64,000 nt of DNA, taken from assembly GCA_041751995.1 (NCBI GenBank), contig JBGSHY010000070.1:19618-83617 (forward strand). Reading direction: 5' to 3'. A program made the translations under genes and the position numbers. The notes below the pieces were generated by a model. That model ran no database searches. It was not told the origin of the DNA and saw nothing but the letters and a program-made list of their open reading frames with translations. Positions 28,495 through 36,632 of this stretch are shown here, one piece after another. This stretch comes from JANMEX01 sp041751995. GTDB taxonomy: Bacteria; Pseudomonadota; Alphaproteobacteria; Rhizobiales; Rhizobiaceae. Within the stretch, counting starts at the first letter, position 1; each line of letters starts with the position of its first letter.

Positions 28495-29005
28495 TTCGTT
28501 TCAAAGACTTAGCCAAAAACGCAAAGTCACGAAAACCTCATCTAGGCACCTAATAGGCAGTCAACTGGGAAGCCGCCGCGTTGACGGAGCAGTCCATTGC
28601 CTCGCGGTGAGCACAAATTTCAAAAAAACATCCTCCAGAGCATTTCACAGCCAGCCGCAACAGCCCGACTGGGTGACCCGTTATGACATTTTGCCAGCGC
28701 TCTTGAGCCAAATCTCCGCCCGGCAATGGGCGCTGTGGAACGGGTCCTGCCATTCAGGCTTTCAGGCAATGACCAAATTGGCGCATCAGCCTTCACCCAA
28801 ATATTCCGAAGAGCCGCCAGCCTGAAAATGGATGCAGCGGGAGTTGCTCATTTCCTGTTCGGGCGCGCCTGGCAAACAGTTAGCAATCGCGCAGAATTCG
28901 GCCCGTCCGCTGTGACTATACACTGCCTTCATTATATGCATATCATAGCATTCGAATTTGCAAGAGAGAGTGAAATAGCGCAAACAATTTACCTGGGGGG
29001 AATGC
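28495..29005 (+). other. 511-base region between tRNA-Val and the sulfur genes
   Basis: I see no credible gene here: short open frames exist on both strands but none has a ribosome site and a recognisable protein. The last 90 bases are AT-rich and hold palindromes that probably form the sqr promoter and operator. The middle could be decayed sequence, for example the remains of an integration event, but I find no integrase signature. Confidence 0.55.
28942..28957. promoter_or_regulatory. Candidate persulfide-regulator operator upstream of sqr
   Basis: ATCA-N8-GAAT lies about 50 bases before the sqr start, with palindromes TATGCATA (28935-28942) and ATTCGAAT (28950-28957). The same two palindromes recur before lipS1. 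It resembles the ATTC-N8-GAAT operator of SqrR/BigR-type ArsR repressors. Confidence 0.4.
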
Positions 29006-30292
29006 ATGGCACACGTTGTCATCCTGGGCGCCGGACTGAGCGGCGCCATCATGGCCTATGAGATGAAGGACCAGCTTGGAAAGGGAGACCAACTGACCGT
29101 CATCACCAAGGATCCGAAATATCACTTTGTGCCGTCTAACCCTTGGGTGGCGGTCAATTGGCGCAACCGCGAGGATGTCGAGGTCGATCTCGCGCCGGTG
29201 TTCGCCAAAAAGGGCATAGGCTTCAAACCGGTTGCGGCCAAACAGCTGCGTGCTGCAGAGAACCGGGTGGAATTGGAAGACGGCTCGTCGGTTTCCTATG
29301 ACTATCTGGTGATCGCGACCGGCCCGGAGCTGGCATTTGACGAGGTGACCGGACTTGGCCCGAACGGCGGCTTCACCCAATCCATCTGCCATGTTGACCA
29401 TGCCGAAAAGGCATCGGCGGCTTTCGAGGCGTTCTGCAAGAACCCCGGCCCGGTTATCATCGGCGCGGCGCAGGGCGCGTCCTGTTTCGGTCCCGCCTAC
29501 GAATTTCTGTTCATTGTCGAGACCGAGCTTCGCCGCCGCAAGATCCGCGACAAGGTGCCGATGACCTTTGTGACCGCCGAACCCTATGTCGGCCATCTCG
29601 GGCTCGACGGCGTCGGCGACACCAAGGGCCTGCTCGAAAGCGAAATGCGCGACCACCACATCAAGTGGATGACGTCGTCGCGGGTCGCCAAGGTCGAAGA
29701 CGGCAAGATGACGGTCGAGGAAATGGCCGATGACGGGACGGTCAAAGCCACCAAGGAACTGCCGTTCGGCTTCTCGATGATGCTGCCGGCATTCCGCGGC
29801 ATCCCGCCGGTGCGGGGCATTGAAGGCCTGTCCAACCCGCGCGGCTTCACCATCGTCGACAAGCACCAGCGCAATCCGAAATACAAAAACATCTTCGCGG
29901 TAGGTGTCTGCGTCGCCATCCCGCCTATGGGTCCGACTCCGGTGCCGTGCGGCGTGCCCAAGACCGGTTTCATGATCGAATCCATGGTCACAGCGACTGC
30001 GCTCAACATTGGCCAGATCCTGCGCGGTCAGGAGCCGACGCACGAGGGCACGTGGAATGCAGTCTGCCTTGCCGATTTTGGCGATTCCGGTGTCGCCTTT
30101 GTCGCCCAGCCGCAGATCCCGCCGCGCAACGTCAACTGGTCGTCGTCGGGCAAGTGGGTGCATGGCGCAAAGATCGCCTTCGAAAAATACTTCCTGCGCA
30201 AAATGCGCAAGGGCACCAGCGAGACACTGTACGAAAAGGCGATGATGGACATGCTTGGCATCAACAAGCTGAAGAAAGTCAAATCGTCCTGA
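29006..30292 (+). CDS. sqr: Sulfide:quinone oxidoreductase
   Basis: SQR is a membrane-attached flavoprotein that oxidises sulfide to sulfane sulfur or polysulfide and reduces quinone. The 428-residue protein has an N-terminal FAD-binding motif (VVILGAGLSGAI), then Cys128, Cys160 (GASCFGPAYEF) and Cys354. These match in position the three redox Cys of characterised SQRs such as the Acidithiobacillus enzyme (Cys128, Cys160, Cys356). The C-terminal amphipathic, Lys-rich tail (about 380-428) fits membrane attachment. The start at 29006 follows a GGGGGG ribosome site. It is the first gene of the sulfur block. Confidence 0.92.
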   Translation: MAHVVILGAGLSGAIMAYEMKDQLGKGDQLTVITKDPKYHFVPSNPWVAVNWRNREDVEVDLAPVFAKKGIGFKPVAAKQLRAAENRVELEDGSSVSYDYLVIATGPELAFDEVTGLGPNGGFTQSICHVDHAEKASAAFEAFCKNPGPVIIGAAQGASCFGPAYEFLFIVETELRRRKIRDKVPMTFVTAEPYVGHLGLDGVGDTKGLLESEMRDHHIKWMTSSRVAKVEDGKMTVEEMADDGTVKATKELPFGFSMMLPAFRGIPPVRGIEGLSNPRGFTIVDKHQRNPKYKNIFAVGVCVAIPPMGPTPVPCGVPKTGFMIESMVTATALNIGQILRGQEPTHEGTWNAVCLADFGDSGVAFVAQPQIPPRNVNWSSSGKWVHGAKIAFEKYFLRKMRKGTSETLYEKAMMDMLGINKLKKVKSS

Positions 30293-30367
30293 ATTGAAGC
30301 CGGTCAGGGAGCGATCCCTGTCCGGGCGGCCTGCATAACCATCTGAATACTTATACGGCGATCAGAC

Positions 30368-32176
30368 ATGTCCAGAAGCGACAATGACAACAATCAGTTC
30401 AGTGGCCTGTCACAGGCGGTGCCGCTGCTGCATTGGTTGAAAAACTACAATCGCGACACCTTTCTGCGCGACCTTCTCGGCGCATCGATCGTGTCGTTCA
30501 TGTTCCTGCCCCAGTCTCTGGCCTATGCCATCCTCGCTGGCCTGCCGGTGCAGATGGGGCTTTATGCAAGCGTCGTCCCGCTGATCGGCTATGCCCTGTT
30601 TGGCACCAGCCGTGTGCTTGCAGTCGGGCCGGTTGCCATCATCTCCCTGATGACGGCTTCTGCGCTTGCGCCTTTGGCGACAGCAGGAACGCCGCTTTAC
30701 GTCAGTCTTGCGATGGCGCTGGCGCTGGCTTCGGGTGTCATCCTGATTCTGATGGGCATATTCAGGCTCGGATTCCTGTCCAACCTTTTAAGCTATACTG
30801 TCATCTCCAGCTTCGTGACGGCCTCCGCCGTCATCATTGCGCTAAGCCAGCTGTCATCGATTTTGGGCATCAAGACCAGCGGCAGCAATCTCGTACAGCT
30901 GGTCCCGCAATTCATCGAGAAACTACCAGATTTCAACCAGGCGACATTGGCGCTTGGCGCTGCTTCGCTGGCTTTTCTGATTGCGGCACGCCTGTGGCTC
31001 GGCAAGCTGTTGCTGCAGCGTGGATTTTCACCAAAGACGGCAACCATGATCGGCCGCGCCGGGCCTTTGGGGGCGGCCGTGGTCTTTACGCTGATCTCCA
31101 TGCTGCTTGATCTTCCAAGCCTCGGCGTCAAAACAGTCGGCCAGTTGCCGAGCGGTTTTGTCCATTTGGGTGTGCCCGAAGCCGCCAAGGAGCTGACCTA
31201 TGCCAACTGGCGTTCGCTGCTGTTTCCGGCAATCCTCATCAGCATCATCGGCTTTGTCGAATCTGTATCCGTCGCGCAGGTTTTCGCCGCCAAACGCCGT
31301 GAACTGATACACACCAACAGCGAATTGATCGGTCTGGGCGCTTCAAATGCGCTGAGCTTCTTCGCCGGGGCAATGCCTGTTTCTGGCGGTTTTTCGCGCA
31401 GCGTCGTCAACAGCGACGCGGGCGTTGAAACACAGGTGGCCTCGCTTTTCACGGCAGCCGGCATCGGCCTGATCATGCTGTTTTTGACGCCGGTCATTGC
31501 CCACGTGCCGCAAGCAGTTCTTGCTGCCACCATCATGGTCGCCGTGCTGTCCTTGGCGGAGCTTAAAATACTCTGGCAGACATGGACCTATTCCAAGGCG
31601 GATTTCACCGCCGCGGCGGCGACAATGCTGATCACACTGGTGGAAGGCGTTGAACTTGGCGTCGCCGTCGGCGTGTCCATTTCTGTTTTGATGTATCTAA
31701 ACCGCACCGCAACGCCGCACATTGCCATCGTCGGGCTGGTGCCCAAAACCGAGCATTTCCGCAACATCAATCGCCACAATGTCCTGACATCCAACGACAT
31801 TCTGTCTCTGCGCATTGACGAGAGCCTGTATTTTGTGAACGCGAAGTACCTTGAGGAAAGCGTCACGGAACTGCTGCTCGAATATCCGAAGGTCAAGCAT
31901 TTCGTGTTGATTTGTTCGGCGATCAATTTCATCGATTCAAGCGCGCTTGAAAGCCTTGAATCGATCAATCACCGCCTGAGGGACATGGGCGTTCAATTCC
32001 ATCTTTCCGAGGTCAAGGGTCCGGTAATGGACCGGTTGAAACGGTCTGACTTTCTGTCTCAAATCACCGGAAAGGTATTCTTGTCGCAGTTTCTGGCGAT
32101 TTCGGAACTGGATCCTGCACTGGTCAAGCGGGCATTTGCGGATGGCAATGATGATCCGGATCTCGAGGCGGCGTGA
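30368..32176 (+). CDS. SulP family anion transporter with STAS domain
   Basis: This 602-residue SulP (SLC26-type) permease has about 10-14 membrane segments over residues 35-440, including the signature FLPQSLAYAILAGLP, then a cytoplasmic STAS domain (about 475-585). Family members carry sulfate, bicarbonate or other anions. The position right after sqr in a sulfur-oxidation and CO2-fixation block makes sulfate export or bicarbonate uptake plausible; the sequence alone does not decide. It starts 76 bases after sqr with a small hairpin between them. Confidence 0.88.
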   Translation: MSRSDNDNNQFSGLSQAVPLLHWLKNYNRDTFLRDLLGASIVSFMFLPQSLAYAILAGLPVQMGLYASVVPLIGYALFGTSRVLAVGPVAIISLMTASALAPLATAGTPLYVSLAMALALASGVILILMGIFRLGFLSNLLSYTVISSFVTASAVIIALSQLSSILGIKTSGSNLVQLVPQFIEKLPDFNQATLALGAASLAFLIAARLWLGKLLLQRGFSPKTATMIGRAGPLGAAVVFTLISMLLDLPSLGVKTVGQLPSGFVHLGVPEAAKELTYANWRSLLFPAILISIIGFVESVSVAQVFAAKRRELIHTNSELIGLGASNALSFFAGAMPVSGGFSRSVVNSDAGVETQVASLFTAAGIGLIMLFLTPVIAHVPQAVLAATIMVAVLSLAELKILWQTWTYSKADFTAAAATMLITLVEGVELGVAVGVSISVLMYLNRTATPHIAIVGLVPKTEHFRNINRHNVLTSNDILSLRIDESLYFVNAKYLEESVTELLLEYPKVKHFVLICSAINFIDSSALESLESINHRLRDMGVQFHLSEVKGPVMDRLKRSDFLSQITGKVFLSQFLAISELDPALVKRAFADGNDDPDLEAA

Positions 32177-32203
32177 ATCCTCTGACGCGCGGTGATGATG
32201 CAA

Positions 32204-32608
32204 TCATTCCTTTTTGTTGACCTGATTGAGCCCGGTCAATAAACGGCGCAGCAAATTGGCGCCGACCAATGCGCCCTTGTCCCCGCCTTCGAGCGCAAGC
32301 CCCTGTTGCTTCCAGGCATCCAGACCTCCGGCAAGCTGGTAGGCAGCGCCGTCTGTGAGCGTGAGCAATTTTCCGGCAGCCTCTTCAGTGCGTGAACCGG
32401 AATTGCAGTAGAATACAACCGGCTTGCCTGCCGCATCAATATGCTTCGGCAGCGTTTCAAGTGGACAGGAAATGCTCTCCGGAATCGACTGCGCATTGTG
32501 CTCGAATAGCGCGCGGATATCGACGAAAACCGCTCCAAATGCCTTGAGTTCAGCCGCCTTTTTCACGCTAACCGGCTTCAGGCCGTCACGCGGAGAAAGG
32601 CGCGCCAT
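32204..32608 (-). CDS. Rhodanese-like sulfurtransferase
   Basis: This is a single rhodanese domain (134 residues). The active-site loop is YCNSGSRTEEAA with the persulfide-forming Cys and a six-residue loop typical of sulfur (not phosphate) specificity. A basic C-terminal tail follows. It should pass sulfane sulfur to an acceptor such as TusA or a DsrE protein. It follows the ligase/DUF116 fusion gene by three bases on the same strand, so the two form an operon divergent from lipS1. Confidence 0.9.
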   Translation of the reverse strand: MARLSPRDGLKPVSVKKAAELKAFGAVFVDIRALFEHNAQSIPESISCPLETLPKHIDAAGKPVVFYCNSGSRTEEAAGKLLTLTDGAAYQLAGGLDAWKQQGLALEGGDKGALVGANLLRRLLTGLNQVNKKE

Positions 32609-32611
32609 CGG

Positions 32612-34312
32612 TCACGTCTCCGCTGCAACAGAGCCGCAGGCGCAGGAACCGCATCCGTCCTGCGTGCTTTCATCAGCACGCTTTTCACCGGGCCGACGGG
32701 CGATTCCGGTTATGCAGGGCCGCTGCGAAATCGGCCTTTTCGGCACTTGCGACATCAGTTTCGTCACCGCATCCAGATCTAGCGTCGCTTCCGCCTTGAA
32801 TGCACCGGCATAGGCCAGATGCTCTTCCTTCAATTCGTAACAGGTTGCGCCCTCGATATCGAGCAGCACAGCGTCCATGCCGCTGTCACGGAATGCGTGA
32901 TGGCGTTTGAGGAAAAACTCACCGCAGCACATGCCGACATAGCTTTGCACACCTGCGCTTTTCATCTTGTTCAAAGTTTCGGCAAGATGTTCGAAGTTGG
33001 TGATTGTCACCACCTCCATGTTGCGTTCACGCGCCATGATATAGGCATCGCCGACTTCGCACTTGCCGCATTCGACGCAATCAATCGTGTGACGCCACTT
33101 GCACCAGTTCGGCTTGGCGCAATAGGGAACCAGCATGACACTGGCATTCTCGAGCGTTGCGCCGACGTCATGCCCTTTCCCTGCCAGCATGACGCCTGAG
33201 GCTTGCGCCGCTGTAAATCCCAACTGGTCCTGCAAATGCTTCTTTGACACTGCCCGCTCGACCAGCTTGACAATGTCGTTGGCGCAGAATCCAGCCATAT
33301 CAACCTGATGCGCGGCAAACCATGCCGCCGTGCGGTCCGTGAGTTCCGCCGCACTTGCACCAGTCAGGCCGGTTGCGAGATCATCGAGCGCGGTGTCCGG
33401 CGAAAAATGGCCATCCGTTGAGAACCGGATGTGGTTGATCGAGTTGTCACCGTTGAAACCTAGGATCAGCCGCATCGTCGCGCCCGGCACCTTATCTTTT
33501 GTTTCAAAACGGTCACCGGCCAAATCCCAATCCGGATCGGTCTTGCGTTCGACTTTTGCGGCGGAGGCAGGAATATCGAGGGCGTCAATGACCTGGACTG
33601 CGCCGCCAAGCGATGAATTGAATACGCCCGCGATTGCCTCTTCCAACGCTTCGGCAGAAGGCGTGTCGCCGAGAATTTCGGACAGCGAAGTCATCCGTTC
33701 CTTGGCATGCTCGAGGCCGGTGACGGTCAGCTTTTCCGTTGGCACCAGCAAGGCCTGCATCGCGGTTTTCAAATCAAGATCAACAATGATGCTGCCATAA
33801 AGCAGCGCGGAGTTGCCTTCCTCCGCCAAAAAAACAGAGCCGATTTTTTGGCGACCTGCAATTTGCAGATCATTGGGCGCCTTGAATTCCGCAGCAATGC
33901 CAAGCATGGCCAGCGCGTCAGAAAGAAGGCCTGCGCCTATCTCCAGCCTAGCCGCGACTGTTGCGCCCAAGCGGACCTTCGGCACTATCAGGCTGAAGCC
34001 CTGCTGTCCCTCGTCAAGATAAAGCGCCCCGCCCGCAGATATGCGCCTTGCAACGGCGATGCCGGTGTCCGCGCAAAAGGATTCGCGCACTTCCCGTGCA
34101 AATATCTGATGTTTTCCGATCGTGACCGATGGCTTGAAACGGTAGAAACTCAAGCTGTCAGCAACAGCGCCTTGCGCGTGGCCATGAAGCATCGTCCGGT
34201 CGCGGCGGATAATGTCGGCGGCGTCAAAACCCAAGTCGCGCCCGAATGCCGACACGCCGACTGCCGGGCTTCCCGATGAATGCCCGTTATGTTTGAACAT
34301 TGAACCCACCAT
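32612..34312 (-). CDS. Lipoate-ligase-like protein fused to a Cys-rich DUF116 domain
   Basis: A 566-residue fusion. Residues about 15-215 are a lipoate-protein ligase A-type domain with RRISAGGALYLDEG (the family RRxxGGG motif, here with Ala for the first Gly) and the conserved Lys156 in GRQKIGS. Residues about 270-355 resemble the ligase accessory domain. Residues about 390-510 are a DUF116-like domain with Cys at 398, 404, 412, 415, 418, 462, 463 and 491. The tail has CGSCACG (553-559). It faces the lipS1 operon, which has its own separate ligase, and is paired with a rhodanese. The Cys-rich half suggests metal or iron-sulfur binding. The exact role is unknown. The ATG at 34312 has a very close GAGGG; 34300 is an alternative. 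Confidence 0.75.
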   Translation of the reverse strand: MVGSMFKHNGHSSGSPAVGVSAFGRDLGFDAADIIRRDRTMLHGHAQGAVADSLSFYRFKPSVTIGKHQIFAREVRESFCADTGIAVARRISAGGALYLDEGQQGFSLIVPKVRLGATVAARLEIGAGLLSDALAMLGIAAEFKAPNDLQIAGRQKIGSVFLAEEGNSALLYGSIIVDLDLKTAMQALLVPTEKLTVTGLEHAKERMTSLSEILGDTPSAEALEEAIAGVFNSSLGGAVQVIDALDIPASAAKVERKTDPDWDLAGDRFETKDKVPGATMRLILGFNGDNSINHIRFSTDGHFSPDTALDDLATGLTGASAAELTDRTAAWFAAHQVDMAGFCANDIVKLVERAVSKKHLQDQLGFTAAQASGVMLAGKGHDVGATLENASVMLVPYCAKPNWCKWRHTIDCVECGKCEVGDAYIMARERNMEVVTITNFEHLAETLNKMKSAGVQSYVGMCCGEFFLKRHHAFRDSGMDAVLLDIEGATCYELKEEHLAYAGAFKAEATLDLDAVTKLMSQVPKRPISQRPCITGIARRPGEKRADESTQDGCGSCACGSVAAET

Positions 34313-34369
34313 GACCCTCCCGGTGTTTTCAACTGCCGCTTCCGGCAGAATTCTCGGTGAGAACTAGAC

Positions 34370-34385
34370 ATCACAAAAGCCGAAT
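34370..34385. promoter_or_regulatory. Candidate operator 1 in the lipS1/ligase-fusion promoter region
   Basis: ATCA-N8-GAAT, the same half-site order as upstream of sqr, lies in the divergent region between the ligase fusion and lipS1. TATGCATA follows at 34393-34400, also shared with the sqr promoter. Confidence 0.35.
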
Positions 34386-34448
34386 ATGCAAGTATGCATA
34401 TGAAACATGTTTATTGCCATTGAACCCGGTGATTTATTCTGGCAGCAT

Positions 34449-34464
34449 ATCACATCATTCGAAT
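34449..34464. promoter_or_regulatory. Candidate operator 2 upstream of lipS1
   Basis: A second ATCA-N8-GAAT ends in the 10-bp perfect palindrome CATTCGAATG (34456-34465), 33 bases before lipS1. Binding here would block lipS1 transcription. Confidence 0.4.
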
Positions 34465-34497
34465 GTTTATTCGATCAGGCGTGCCGTGGGAGGCGTT

Positions 34498-35535
34498 ATG
34501 GCTTGGCTGGAAAAGATCGGCGCCATTGAGGCTCTGGAGGATTGCGCGTTTGACGCAGGCCTTGTTGCGGCCATGCAGGCGCGCGCGGCAAACACTGTCG
34601 GCCGCCCGGTCATGCTCTCCACGCCGACCTTCAAGGAATATGAGACGCCCGACGTAAAGGGCTGTGGCAAGAACAGCTTTCCGGCATTTTCCATCACAGG
34701 CTCGGCTTGCGCGCTCAACTGCGACCACTGCCAAACCAAAATTCTCGAACCGATGATTTCCGCAACCAGTCCGGAAGAGTTGGACCGCAAGGTGCGCGAC
34801 CTCATTTTGCTGCAGAACCTGCAGGGTTTTCTGTTGTCCGGAGGCTCCAACCGGCGCAATGAGATCCGCTATGAACGGTTTTACCCGGTGGTTGAAAAGC
34901 TGAAGCGCGACCATCCGCAATTGCGCGTCGCGATCCATACGGCGCTGACCGACGAAGCGTCAGCCAAGCGGATGGAGGCGGCCGGTGTTGACACCGCCAT
35001 GATGGACGTGATTGGCGCGCAGGAAACGATCAAGGAAGTCTATCACCTTGACCGGACCGTCGATGATTTTGAATCCACCCTTGCCGCGCTCTGCACCACC
35101 AGCATGCAGATCACGCCGCACATTGTGGTCGGGCTGCATTATGGCCGGATTCTCGGCGAGGAATATGCGCTGGACATGATCTCGCGCTATCCGACGCAGG
35201 CGCTGGTTCTGGTCGTCATCATGCCGTTCTATGCCAAACCCGGCACTTTCATAGAGCCGACGACGCAGGATGTCGGGCGCATCTTCTTGGCGGCGCGCGA
35301 ACGGCTGCAGGACCGCGAAATCAATTTGGGCTGCGCCCGCCCAGCAGGCATGCACAAGCGCGTCACTGACGCCTATGCCGTGATGGCCGGGCTCGACGGC
35401 ATCGCCTTTCCGGCGGAAGGCGCAACAGATGTCGCCCGCGCAATTGGCCGCAACATCAACCAGCAGCATTCCTGCTGCTCGGTGAAGCTGAGCCCGGACG
35501 GTTCGCGGCAGGTCATTTCGACATGCGCGGCCTAA
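34498..35535 (+). CDS. lipS1: Radical SAM lipoate-assembly enzyme LipS1
   Basis: This 345-residue radical SAM protein has CALNCDHC (CX3CX2C), which binds the SAM-cleaving [4Fe-4S] cluster. In sHdr-type sulfur oxidisers a LipS1/LipS2 pair replaces LipA and inserts two sulfurs into an octanoyl group already attached to the lipoate-binding protein. Further Cys near the N-terminus (FKEYETPDVKGCGK) and C-terminus (HSCCSVK) could hold an auxiliary cluster. ATG 34498 is chosen because GGGAGG lies just before it. It overlaps lipT by 13 bases. Confidence 0.9.
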   Translation: MAWLEKIGAIEALEDCAFDAGLVAAMQARAANTVGRPVMLSTPTFKEYETPDVKGCGKNSFPAFSITGSACALNCDHCQTKILEPMISATSPEELDRKVRDLILLQNLQGFLLSGGSNRRNEIRYERFYPVVEKLKRDHPQLRVAIHTALTDEASAKRMEAAGVDTAMMDVIGAQETIKEVYHLDRTVDDFESTLAALCTTSMQITPHIVVGLHYGRILGEEYALDMISRYPTQALVLVVIMPFYAKPGTFIEPTTQDVGRIFLAARERLQDREINLGCARPAGMHKRVTDAYAVMAGLDGIAFPAEGATDVARAIGRNINQQHSCCSVKLSPDGSRQVISTCAA

Positions 35536-36605
35536 GCGGCAAAACCGATTGCGATGTGCTGGTGCTGGGCCTTGGCCCGGCAGGATCTTCTGCGGCAGCG
35601 GCGGCTGCAAAGGCGGGCTTGTCAGTCATCGCCGTCGACAAGAAAGCGGAAGCTGGCGTTCCTGTGCAATGCGCCGAGTTTGTGCCATCTCTGATCGGAC
35701 AGGAAACCGGCGACATCTCCGGCTCGCGCCTGCAGTATATAAATGACATGGTCACCTATGTCGGGTGCCATGACGCCGATCATGTGCCGGGCTTTCGCGG
35801 CAACATGATCTCGCGGGCGAAGTTCGACCGGCAATTGGTTGAGCAAGCAGCGGGCGCGGGAGCGGATTGCCGGTTTGGGATGGCCGTTCGGGCGATCGAT
35901 GCGGACGGGCGTGTAACCTTCGCTGATGGTTCCACACTGAAAGGCCGCGTTTTGATTGGCGCGGATGGGCCGCACTCCAAGGCCGGCAAGGCCATCGGCT
36001 GCGAAAACAACGAATGTGTGGAATCGCGTCAGATCACGGTGCAGCTACTGAAACCGCACGACGGCACGGACATTTTCCTGTCTGCGGATATTCCCGGCGG
36101 TTATGGCTGGCTGTTTCCGAAAGGTGGCGAAGCCAATGTCGGGCTCGGCGTTGCGCCGCAATTCAAACATCTCCTCAAACCCCTGCTGGAAAGTCTGCAT
36201 GCAAGGCTGGTCAGCGAAGGCCGTGTCGGCGCAGACGTCCGCTGTTTTACCGGCGGAGCGATCCCTGTCGGCGGATTGGTCAAGCCTTTCGGCCAGCTTG
36301 GTGACTGCCCGGTCTTGCTGTGCGGCGATGCAGCAGGACTGACCAACCCGGTCACAGGCGCAGGGATCAGCTCGGCTGCGATGTCGGGCGGGCTTGCAGG
36401 CCGCGCGGCATCTGACCTGTTTGTGGGAAAGCCGAATGCAGCGGACGACTATGAAGAAGAGCTGGAAGACTTGTTCGGGCCTTCGATCCGCCGGGCGCTG
36501 CGCCACCGCCGCCGGTTGATGGACACATATGCCGCCGGGGCAAAGCCGGATGAGTCCATGCTCAAGGCTACATGGATCGCCTACCCGGAATATTGGGCTG
36601 CTTGA
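35523..36605 (+). CDS. lipT: FAD-dependent oxidoreductase LipT (geranylgeranyl-reductase-like)
   Basis: This 360-residue flavoprotein has the N-terminal dinucleotide motif VLVLGLGPAGSSAAAAA and the second FAD motif LCGDAAGLTNPVTGAGI, the pattern of geranylgeranyl-reductase-type enzymes. LipT genes sit between lipS1 and lipS2 in the alternative lipoate-assembly operon and are proposed to supply electrons to the radical SAM steps. That role is inferred from position. It overlaps lipS1 and precedes lipS2 by 27 bases. Confidence 0.85.
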   Translation: MRGLSGKTDCDVLVLGLGPAGSSAAAAAAKAGLSVIAVDKKAEAGVPVQCAEFVPSLIGQETGDISGSRLQYINDMVTYVGCHDADHVPGFRGNMISRAKFDRQLVEQAAGAGADCRFGMAVRAIDADGRVTFADGSTLKGRVLIGADGPHSKAGKAIGCENNECVESRQITVQLLKPHDGTDIFLSADIPGGYGWLFPKGGEANVGLGVAPQFKHLLKPLLESLHARLVSEGRVGADVRCFTGGAIPVGGLVKPFGQLGDCPVLLCGDAAGLTNPVTGAGISSAAMSGGLAGRAASDLFVGKPNAADDYEEELEDLFGPSIRRALRHRRRLMDTYAAGAKPDESMLKATWIAYPEYWAA

Positions 36606-36632
36606 AATTCGTTTGCACAGGGACTGAAAAAC

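Noticed and set aside
28934..28957. Reading the paired palindromes near sqr as a CRISPR-like or IS-end repeat
   Set aside because: Only two short palindromes are present with no regular spacing or transposase; they fit operator sites better.
28943..30163. A 406-codon open frame opposite sqr
   Set aside because: The sqr frame keeps all three redox Cys and an FAD motif; the antisense protein matches nothing I know.
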